Shown in pieces: positions 6,444 through 12,233 of a DNA stretch of 12,233 bases. The stretch lies in contig JAILZY010000099.1 of the NCBI GenBank assembly GCA_023512255.1, forward strand, positions 1-12,233. The letters are read 5' to 3'. Within the stretch, counting starts at the first letter, position 1, and every line of letters starts with the position of its first letter. The translations under genes were made by a program, and so were the position numbers. The notes beneath the pieces were generated by a model. The model searched no databases and was not told the DNA's origin. It was given only the letters and a program-made list of their open reading frames with translations. This DNA is from a bacterium (GTDB lineage: Bacteria > SZUA-182 > DTGQ01).

Positions 6444-7598
6444 ATGAAAAACGAACCAAAACCAACGGATCGAAAGCTAGCTCAGAGGTTTCTTCTCCTT
6501 CTGCTGGTGGCAGCCCTTTTGCTGGCCTTCTATGTGATCAGAACTTATCTTCATTCTCTGATCCTGGCCATACTTCTGGCCTCGATAATTTATCCGATTC
6601 ATGAGTGGATAACCCGGATTTTTAGAGGGAGAAGGAATCTGGCCGCCTTTGCCTCCTGCTTGTTGGTTATTCTGCTGATCGTGCTTCCCCTGTTGCTTCT
6701 GCTTTTTGGCCTGGTTGATCAGGGGGTGCGCTCAGTCAATGCGGTCCGCAGATGGCTTGAGCAGGTAAACCTAGAAGGCATATTGCAATCTAGGTACCTG
6801 ATCTACCTTCGGCACCTGGGGAGCCGATACTTAGCCTCACCCGGCTTTGCCGTAAACCGTCTCCAGGAGTGGGCGATCAGAGGGAGTCAATACCTTGGGC
6901 AGTTCCTGCTGAGCCGGGGTGGAGCGCTGGTTTCTAACCTCGGCGCCCTCTTTGTCCATTTTTGGATTATGATCTTTATTCTCTTCTATTTCCTGCGGGA
7001 TGGGAAGCAGTGGCTGAATCAATTTCTACACCTTTTTCCCTTGACCAGGAATCAGGAGGAGGTTCTGATCAGCAGGCTCAAAATCGTTGGCCGCTCAGCT
7101 CTGATCGGGACAATTCTGACCGCCATTGTCCAGGGGGTTGTCGGCGGCATCGGTTTGTGGATAGTCGGGATTTCCCCTCTGTTTTGGGGGAGCCTGATTG
7201 CCGCGGCTTCATTTATTCCGCTGGTGGGAACTGGTCTGGTTTGGTTGCCAGCGGTTTTGTATCTTTTCATGATTCAGCAGCCTGGCCGGGCGATCTTTCT
7301 GACCATCTACAGCCTGGCCATTTTGGGCTCCATTGATAACTTCTTGCGTCCTCACCTGATGCCAAAGCAAAAAGGGGTATCTTTCCCTCCACTATTGATT
7401 TTTCTGGCTATCCTTGGCGGGATAAGTACCTTCGGTTTGGTGGGGGTTCTCTATGGCCCCATGATTTTGAGCTTGCTGTCCTCTTTGCTCTATCTCTATG
7501 AAGTTGAGTTTTCTTCCTTCCTGGGGCATCAGGATCAATCTTCCTCTCGCCGGCATGATAGCTTTTCTGAGACGCCTTCCGATACAGAGAGCCGGTAG
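6444..7598 (+). CDS. AI-2E family transporter (PerM-like multispanning membrane protein)
   Basis: A polytopic inner-membrane protein, 384 residues from this start. Two N-terminal hydrophobic segments (FLLLLLVAALLLAFYVI and SLILAILLASIIYPI) precede a basic loop and a third membrane segment. After a soluble region come the family's C-terminal membrane segments, with typical signatures: GVVGGIGLWIVGISPLFWGS, FIPLVGTG, DNFLRPHLMPKQKGVSF and GGISTFGLVGVLYGPMIL. Family members have been linked to autoinducer-2 export or to ion/proton antiport, so the substrate cannot be named. The frame is open from 6306 (TTG 6306, ATG 6312), but the extra 46 residues are atypical and overlap the potential RNA structure. 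ATG 6444 gives the usual length and a normal basic N-terminus, although its ribosome binding site is poor (GGAGGAG lies about 30 bases upstream). The start is therefore uncertain. Confidence 0.88.
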   Translation: MKNEPKPTDRKLAQRFLLLLLVAALLLAFYVIRTYLHSLILAILLASIIYPIHEWITRIFRGRRNLAAFASCLLVILLIVLPLLLLLFGLVDQGVRSVNAVRRWLEQVNLEGILQSRYLIYLRHLGSRYLASPGFAVNRLQEWAIRGSQYLGQFLLSRGGALVSNLGALFVHFWIMIFILFYFLRDGKQWLNQFLHLFPLTRNQEEVLISRLKIVGRSALIGTILTAIVQGVVGGIGLWIVGISPLFWGSLIAAASFIPLVGTGLVWLPAVLYLFMIQQPGRAIFLTIYSLAILGSIDNFLRPHLMPKQKGVSFPPLLIFLAILGGISTFGLVGVLYGPMILSLLSSLLYLYEVEFSSFLGHQDQSSSRRHDSFSETPSDTESR

Positions 7599-7701
7599 AT
7601 TCCAAATTTACACAAAAAATTAAAACATTTAACACAACAATAATACATTTTGTACTAACCTACCGATAGATGAATAGAATCACAGAGGGAGAAAAAATCG
7701 G

Positions 7702-7749
7702 TGCATATAGCGCATATAATTTGTATGCATATAGTGCATATAATTTGAT
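7702..7749 (+). repeat. 24-bp direct repeat with TATAAT boxes upstream of the OmpA-family gene
   Basis: Two tandem 24-bp units (7702-7725 and 7726-7749) each contain two GCATATA subrepeats and one TATAAT (7715-7720 and 7739-7744). The second TATAAT ends 33 bp before the lipoprotein start codon, in promoter position. No matching -35 is evident. A promoter is plausible and gain or loss of a unit would move it, but this is inferred. Confidence 0.5.
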
Positions 7750-7777
7750 TGAAGATATAACATGGGGGAATTGAAAA

Positions 7778-9295
7778 ATGGAAAAACATAATCTTCGACT
7801 CATGCAGTGCTTAAGCCTTGGAATTCTCCTGCTCATATCCTTTGCCTGCACTAAACTGCCAGCCAGGACAGAGCTAGGAGAGCCAAAGAGCGAGCTTTTT
7901 TATCCAGCTAAGAGCGCCTTGGATCAAGCTGTTTCCGAGCGGGCCGATGAGCTGGCTCCCGACGTTTATAGGCAAGCTGTCAGGGAGTATTTTAAAGCGG
8001 AAGATAAATTTGAGAAAGGAAAGTCTAAGACCGATGTCCAAAAGCATTTGCAGGAGGCTGAAAAACTGGCCAGAAAAGCTATTGACACCTCTCAATCCAT
8101 GCAGAGTAACTTCCCGCAGTTGATTGCTAGCCGCGACAAGGCCATTGCTGCTCAGGCGCATAAGATGGATCTGCCTGCCTACAAAAAAGCGGATAAGTCA
8201 TTTTTGGACGTCTGCTCTGATGTAGAAAAGGGAAAGATCGACCATGCCCGCAAGAAGGCCGATGAGGCCACAAGCAATTATCGTCTGGCCGAGCTCCAGG
8301 CCATTCAGCACAATATGGTTGGGGAATTGAACAGACAGCTCAAGGAAATTGAAAAAGAGGATGCTCATAAGCTGGCTCCAGAGACTTACCAGACTGCACT
8401 CAAATACCGCGACCAGGCCCTGGAGGTCCTGTCTCAGGATCGCTACAATGAGGAACTTGCCCGGCAGAAGGTGAAAGAAGGTGAGTACTACGCCCGTAAA
8501 GCCAGATTTTTGGCCCAGAAGGTTAAGGATTTTAAGGGAGACAAGAGTAATTACGAGAAGCTCTTCCTGCAGAGAGAGGCTGATCTCAATCGGATTGCCT
8601 CAAGCCTAGGAGTAAAACCAGAGTTTGACAAAGGCTTCCAGGTAGCGGTTTCTGAGATTGATCAGGCCATCCAGGAGCTGAAGCAGCAGGAGCAGGTCTA
8701 CCAGCGGCAGCTAAGCTCTAAGGATCAGGCGCTGGCTAGAGCCGAGCAGCAGATCAGGGAGGCTGAGCAGGCCAGAGCTCGGGCTGAAGCTCGGATTAGA
8801 GAGGCGGAAGAGGCTAAGCAAAGGATCGCTTCTGAGCTCAAAACTACTGAGAGTGCTCTTGAGATGAGAAGGGCGGCGGAAGAGAAAATGAAAGCGATCC
8901 AAAAAATGTTTTCCCCGCAGCAGGCTGAAGTAAAGCTTGATCCTGAAAATAATATTACCATTGTTCTTCGGAGCATCAATTTCGACAGCGGTCGAGCCAG
9001 TCTAAAACCAGAACACTATGAGGTGCTGGCTAAGATCAAGCAGACAGCAGACCTTTTCCCAGATCGAAAGATGATTATTTCTGGCCACACTGACTTTACC
9101 GGCAGCAGGGAATTCAACCGCAGATTGTCCCTGGAGAGAGCCAAATCAGTGATGGACTACCTAAGATCTGCAGGCGTAGCCCCCGAGCGGATGGAAGCTA
9201 TTGGCGCCGGGGAGTCAAAACCGATTGCTCCTAATACTACGGCTGAGGGGAGAAAACTGAATCGGCGAATCGAAGTAACCATTTTGGCTCCGTAA
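7778..9295 (+). CDS. OmpA-family lipoprotein with DUF4398-like repeats
   Basis: A 505-residue envelope protein expected to tether the outer membrane to peptidoglycan. The signal segment LSLGILLLISFAC ends in a lipobox-like ISFAC, with the lipidated Cys at 24. Three similar helical segments follow (about 50-110, 115-175 and 190-260), each with a pattern like ADELAPDVYRQAVREY...KA. The first resembles DUF4398, which often precedes OmpA domains. An Ala/Glu/Arg-rich coiled coil spans about 275-385. The C-terminal OmpA domain starts near 391 (NITIVLRSINFDSG) and keeps the diaminopimelate-binding pair Asp439 (GHTDFTGS) and Arg454 (RRLSLERA), plus EGRKLNRRIEV near the end. GGGGGA about nine bases upstream supports the start. 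A 24-bp repeat with TATAAT lies in promoter position. It is a Pal-like or general cell-wall anchor; its partner is unknown. Confidence 0.92.
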   Translation: MEKHNLRLMQCLSLGILLLISFACTKLPARTELGEPKSELFYPAKSALDQAVSERADELAPDVYRQAVREYFKAEDKFEKGKSKTDVQKHLQEAEKLARKAIDTSQSMQSNFPQLIASRDKAIAAQAHKMDLPAYKKADKSFLDVCSDVEKGKIDHARKKADEATSNYRLAELQAIQHNMVGELNRQLKEIEKEDAHKLAPETYQTALKYRDQALEVLSQDRYNEELARQKVKEGEYYARKARFLAQKVKDFKGDKSNYEKLFLQREADLNRIASSLGVKPEFDKGFQVAVSEIDQAIQELKQQEQVYQRQLSSKDQALARAEQQIREAEQARARAEARIREAEEAKQRIASELKTTESALEMRRAAEEKMKAIQKMFSPQQAEVKLDPENNITIVLRSINFDSGRASLKPEHYEVLAKIKQTADLFPDRKMIISGHTDFTGSREFNRRLSLERAKSVMDYLRSAGVAPERMEAIGAGESKPIAPNTTAEGRKLNRRIEVTILAP

Positions 9296-9349
9296 AAAGG
9301 AGGCTTTGTGTGAGACAGCAAGCGGCTCTATGCCGCACATGGCGCCGTG

Positions 9350-9562
9350 GGAAAGCAGGGAGCTATGGGCTGGCCACAGCACAGCAGGGAACTATGGCTG
9401 GCCACAGCACAGCAGGGAACTATGGCTGGCCACAGCACAGCAGGGAACTATGGGCTGGCCCACGGCAGGAGCTATGGATAACTGGCAGGGCCATTGCCCC
9501 TGGGAAGAGGGCTGGCTACAGCAGGGAGCTATGGCTGGCCCACGGCAGGAGCTATGGCGCTT
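9350..9562 (+). repeat. 28-bp minisatellite downstream of the OmpA-family gene
   Basis: Three near-identical 28-bp units begin GGCCACAGCACAGCAGGG (9372, 9400, 9428), flanked by degenerate partial units. A 23-bp segment starting CTGGCCCACGGCAGG and ending CTATGG occurs exactly at 9455-9477 and 9535-9557. Units share GCAGG(G)A(G/A)CTATGG and the palindrome TGGCCA. Period 28 is not a multiple of three, so translated frames rotate through the array, which argues against protein coding. There are no unique spacers, so it is not a CRISPR array. Function unknown. Confidence 0.85.
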
Positions 9563-9640
9563 GGCCGATGGTGGCCTTGAGTAAATTGTCTGTAGCGATG
9601 AGTATAATGATTAGGCAATTCTCTGTATGAGAAGTAGGGG

Positions 9641-9698
9641 GTGATATGGCAGGTGGAAGTAGGTGGTGGTGATGGCAGGTGTGGTGATATGGCAGGTG
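9641..9698 (+). repeat. G-rich GTGATATGGCAGGTG repeat patch
   Basis: The 15-mer GTGATATGGCAGGTG occurs at 9641-9655 and 9684-9698, with a shorter relative GGTGATGGCAGGTG at 9668-9681 and further AGGTGG triplets between. The + strand is strongly G over C here. No coding frame is supported. Confidence 0.55.
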
Positions 9699-9769
9699 TA
9701 GCTATTATGGCCAAGCCCTGAGAGCAATCTTTGGCTCCCGAGGAGAAGTAGGGTTTGTTATCTTTGGCC

Positions 9770-9859
9770 GGCCGGCCCAGGTAAACAGTGAGGGAGTAGC
9801 CGTCCAGATCAGGTTGAGTTTGATCTGATTAGGCCGGCACAGGTAAACAGGAGGGAGTG
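9770..9859 (+). repeat. Duplicated GGCCGGC-AGGTAAACAG block around a hairpin
   Basis: The left copy (9770-9798) and right copy (9832-9859) share GGCCGGC, CAGGTAAACAG and GAGGGAGT. Between them CAGATCA (9805-9811) pairs perfectly with TGATCTG (9821-9827) across a nine-base loop. The order direct repeat, hairpin, direct repeat is seen in the sequence; the role is unknown. Confidence 0.55.
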
Positions 9860-10282
9860 AGGAAGAGGGGAAGGTTTTAAGTATTTTGAAACTCCTTCAT
9901 GCCTCATCCCTCCTGTTTTCATTTTCCACTAACACTCTTTTTACCCTTCCACTATTTGCCTTTCTTTTTTTCATCATATTTTTTTCCTTTTCATCGCGTT
10001 TTCATCATGTTCTGTAGCTCCTTGCGTATTCAAGATCCAGTGGGAAAGTTCCCACAGTCATTAGATAAGAATATGAAATTTTATTCATAAAATATGAAAT
10101 TAATTTCATAATTTAAGATTATTTAAGATTATTAAAGTTATAAATTAAATAATTTTAAATAATAATTAAATTTAAATATTAATAATCTACTTTAATTCAA
10201 ATTATTATAATTAAATGGCATATATTTTGCAACAATGCGTATACGTATATAATTTATATTTTCTTTTCTTTTTCTGCTGTCG

Positions 10283-10445
10283 GCACTGGTTCAGTTTGAT
10301 TTAATAATGTTGGCTATATTTCCATATTTTTTTAACTGTTTGAAAATATTTAAACTTAGTCCTAACCCTTAGTCATTATAAGCTCAAGCTCTCAGAGAGA
10401 CAAAAAAGATGAAAGTATAATATTTCAATTAAACTTAACCAGTGC
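10283..10445. mobile_element. Probable MITE-like element with 19-bp terminal inverted repeats
   Basis: The left end GCACTGGTTCAGTTTGATT (10283-10301) and the reverse complement of the right end (10427-10445) match at 17 of 19 positions. As RNA one difference is a tolerated G-U pair. Flanking the element are TTCTGCTGTC (10272-10281) and TTCTGTTGTC (10446-10455), nine of ten identical, which resembles a target-site duplication. The 163-bp size and lack of a coding frame fit a non-autonomous miniature element. It ends 79 bp before the NHL gene. The alternative is a long-stem regulatory RNA leader of that gene. No transposase is present in the window. Confidence 0.55.
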
Positions 10446-10524
10446 TTCTGTTGTCTATAACAAAAACAAAAAACTTGGGAAACATCTGGATAATTTAATA
10501 AGAAGCAATATAGGAGGTAACAAA

Positions 10525-12233
10525 ATGTTTTGGTCAAGAAATTGTATTATTGGCTTAGTAGTAAAATGGGCAATAGCTTTGATAGTAACATTAGGAGCGA
10601 TCTGGACAATGGGAGGCCTGGTAGGCTTTAGGACAATTTCCGGGCAGATGATTCCAGGGCAGAAAAGAGGCGAAGCTTGGGCAGCAAATTCATTTTTTCC
10701 TGATAGCGGACAAATCAAATTTACTCCTGGCCCATCTGGTACTCAGCTGTTGGGGCCAGATTCTATTCCCCTAGAAATCCTGCCTCAAGACTTAGTGTCA
10801 AGTTATATCCCACCCGATACCAAACCACAGATCAAATCCTACACTAGTGCCCTTCCCTCAGAAGCCCCACCTCAATTTGTCTGGACAATCCCTGAGCCAC
10901 CACCCCAACCATGGTATTTCAATTATCCTTGTGGTCTTGCGGTTGATGGCAGTGGCAATGTCTATGTGGCTGACACTTATAATCATCGGATCCAGAAATT
11001 CAGCTCATCAGGGGAATTTTTGGCCAAATGGGGATCTTTTGGCCAAGAAGATGGGCAATTTTGGGGTCCTCATGCCCTTGCGGTTGATGGCAGTGGCAAT
11101 GTCTATGTGGCTGACACAGGGAATGATCGGATACAGAAATTTAGCTCATCAGGGGAATTTTTGGCCAAGTGGGGCTCTCGTGGCCATGAAGATGGGCAAT
11201 TTGAGTGGCCTTATGGCCTTGCGGTTGATGGCAGTGGCAATGTCTATGTGGTTGACACAGGAAATGATCGGATACAGAAATTCAGCTCATCAGGGGAATT
11301 TTTGGCCAAGTGGGGATCAGAGGGCCAAGAAGATGGGCAATTTGCCGGTCCTTATGGCCTTGCGGTTGATGGCAGTGGCAATGTCTATGTGGCTGACATA
11401 TGGAATCATCGGATACAGAAATTTAGCTCATCAGGGGAATTTTTAGCCAAATGGGGAGCCTTTGGCCATGAAGATGCGCAATTTGTTTTTCCTTTTAGCC
11501 TTGCGGTTGATGGCAGTGGCAATTTCTATGTGGCTGACACAGGAAATCATCGGATACAGAAATTCAGCTCATCAGGGGAATTTTTGGCCAAGTGGGGCTC
11601 TCGTGGCCATGAAGATGGGCAATTCCGGTATCCTTTTGGCCTTGCGGCTGATGGCAGTGGCAATGTCTATGTGGCTGACAGAGATAATAATCGGATACAG
11701 AAATTCAGCTCATCAGGGGAATTTTTAGCCAAATGGGGAGCCGCGGGTTCAGAAGATGGACAATTTTCTTATCCTTGGAACCTTATGGTTGATGGCAGCG
11801 GCAATATCTATGTGGCTGATAGTAATAATCATCGGATACAGAAATTCAGCTCATCAGGGGAATTTTTGGCCAAGTGGGGATCAGAGGGCCAAGAAGATGA
11901 GCAATTTTGGTATCCTTATGGCCTTGCGGTTGATGGCAGTGGCAATGTCTATGTGGCTGACACATGGAATAATCGGATCCAGAAATTTAGCTCATCAGGA
12001 GAATTTTTAGCCAAATGGGGATCTTTTGGCCAAGAAGATGGGCAATTTGATGGCCCTTGTGGCCTTGCGGTTGATGGCAGTGGCAATGTCTATGTGGCTG
12101 ACACTTATAATCATCGGATACAGAAATTTAGCTCATCAGGGGAATTTTTGGCCAAATGGGGATCTTTTGGCCAAGAAGATGGGCAATTTGATGGCCCTTG
12201 TGGCCTTGCGGTTGATGGCAGTGGCAATGTCTA
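10525..12233 (+). CDS. NHL-repeat beta-propeller protein, 3' end beyond the window
   Basis: The frame is open from ATG 10525 to the window edge (569 codons plus two bases) with no stop, so the gene is partial. The start is firm: AGGAGG at 10512-10517 is seven bases upstream. A hydrophobic N-terminal segment (about residues 9-34) is a signal peptide or membrane anchor. A possible signal-peptidase site at AWA-ANS (about residues 54-58) sits rather far downstream of it. A Pro-rich linker follows to about residue 130. From residue 138 there are nine full 47-residue repeats plus the start of a tenth. Each contains LAVDGSGNVYVAD, then N-x-RIQKFSSSGEFLAKWG, the classic NHL blade. NHL propellers usually bind protein, carbohydrate or other ligands outside enzymatic contexts; the ligand here is unknown. 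Repeats are nearly identical at DNA level. More than six blades suggests more than one propeller. Confidence 0.92.
   Translation, partial: MFWSRNCIIGLVVKWAIALIVTLGAIWTMGGLVGFRTISGQMIPGQKRGEAWAANSFFPDSGQIKFTPGPSGTQLLGPDSIPLEILPQDLVSSYIPPDTKPQIKSYTSALPSEAPPQFVWTIPEPPPQPWYFNYPCGLAVDGSGNVYVADTYNHRIQKFSSSGEFLAKWGSFGQEDGQFWGPHALAVDGSGNVYVADTGNDRIQKFSSSGEFLAKWGSRGHEDGQFEWPYGLAVDGSGNVYVVDTGNDRIQKFSSSGEFLAKWGSEGQEDGQFAGPYGLAVDGSGNVYVADIWNHRIQKFSSSGEFLAKWGAFGHEDAQFVFPFSLAVDGSGNFYVADTGNHRIQKFSSSGEFLAKWGSRGHEDGQFRYPFGLAADGSGNVYVADRDNNRIQKFSSSGEFLAKWGAAGSEDGQFSYPWNLMVDGSGNIYVADSNNHRIQKFSSSGEFLAKWGSEGQEDEQFWYPYGLAVDGSGNVYVADTWNNRIQKFSSSGEFLAKWGSFGQEDGQFDGPCGLAVDGSGNVYVADTYNHRIQKFSSSGEFLAKWGSFGQEDGQFDGPCGLAVDGSGNV
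10936..12233 (+). repeat. Exact-period 141-bp tandem repeats inside the NHL gene
   Basis: Units start at 10936, 11077, 11218, 11359, 11500, 11641, 11782, 11923, 12064 and 12205 (truncated by the window). Every spacing is exactly 141 bp with no indels. The framework TCATCAGGGGAATTTTT is almost unchanged in every unit, including synonymous positions. Differences cluster in three patches: after the GNVYVAD box, after KWG, and around the Pro before LAVDG. From about 12014 and from 12155 the sequence is identical for more than 70 bp, which indicates very recent duplication or gene conversion. Confidence 0.95.

Larger units (their letters stand above)
9296..10524. other. 1.2-kb repeat-rich region without a convincing gene
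   Basis: From left to right: a short GC hairpin (GCGGC-TCTAT-GCCGC, 9322-9336), a 28-bp minisatellite (about 9350-9562), a G-rich GTGATATGGCAGGTG patch (9641-9698), a duplicated GGCCGGC..AGGTAAACAG block with a hairpin between copies (9770-9859), a pyrimidine-rich stretch (about 9895-10010), a hairpin GTGGGA-AAGT-TCCCAC (10040-10055), a very AT-rich stretch (about 10060-10260) and a probable MITE-like element (10283-10445). Frames open across the minisatellite exist only because the repeat unit lacks stop codons. I see no tRNA, no CRISPR structure and no terminator with a T-tract after the OmpA-family gene. Confidence 0.6.

Noticed and set aside
9350-9562. CRISPR array
   Set aside because: The 28-bp units abut one another with no unique spacers, and no cas genes are present.
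9899-10090. 63-residue + strand frame in the pyrimidine-rich stretch
   Set aside because: The Phe/Pro/Leu/Ser-rich translation simply reflects T/C-rich DNA, and no ribosome binding site is present.
10847-12010. Long + strand open frames with repeated LRLMAVAMSMWLT peptides
   Set aside because: They lie one base out of phase with the NHL frame. Because the repeat is exactly 141 bp, any stop-free alternate frame stays open. The NHL frame has the ribosome binding site and recognisable domain.
10936-12233. Diversity-generating retroelement target
   Set aside because: No reverse transcriptase or template repeat is seen in the window, and variable codons do not show the adenine-directed pattern.

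Overview
The window looks like a contig from an uncultured Gram-negative (two-membrane) bacterium. The evidence is a predicted outer-membrane beta-barrel protein, an OmpA-family lipoprotein and a monofunctional peptidoglycan glycosyltransferase. The MnmG sequence and the DUF4398/OmpA architecture remind me of Desulfobacterota/Nitrospirota-type bacteria, but this placement is an impression and is not established from the sequence.

Layout. 1-216: a structured repeat element and AT-rich direct repeats ahead of mnmG. 217-2934: mnmG (tRNA wobble-uridine modification) and mtgA (glycan polymerisation), both on +, ending at a strong hairpin. 3081-4752: two minus-strand genes, a DUF4332-type helix-hairpin-helix protein and a predicted outer-membrane protein. 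4753-5628: a gene-poor spacer carrying a second copy of the element seen at the window start. 5629-9295: three + strand genes, greA (transcript cleavage factor), an AI-2E/PerM-family membrane protein and an OmpA-family lipoprotein with three DUF4398-like repeats. 9296-10524: 1.2 kb without a convincing gene, holding a 28-bp minisatellite, a G-rich repeat patch, a duplicated block with a hairpin, a very AT-rich stretch and a probable MITE-like element. 10525-end: an exported or membrane-anchored NHL-repeat protein, cut by the window edge, with exact 141-bp (47-residue) tandem repeats.

The genes do not form one pathway. They are housekeeping (mnmG, greA), envelope (mtgA, outer-membrane protein, OmpA lipoprotein, PerM-like protein) and a probable surface or periplasmic propeller protein. 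What is unusual is the density of repeats between genes. The best candidates for something undescribed are: (1) a ~95-bp element with nested inverted repeats, found in the same orientation roughly 100-120 bp ahead of both mnmG and greA; (2) a 163-bp element with 19-bp terminal inverted repeats and near-identical 10-bp flanks upstream of the NHL gene; (3) the NHL repeat array, with an almost invariant DNA framework and variation confined to three short patches per blade; and (4) a potential structured leader before the PerM-like gene. I see no complete new multi-gene defence or metabolic system here.
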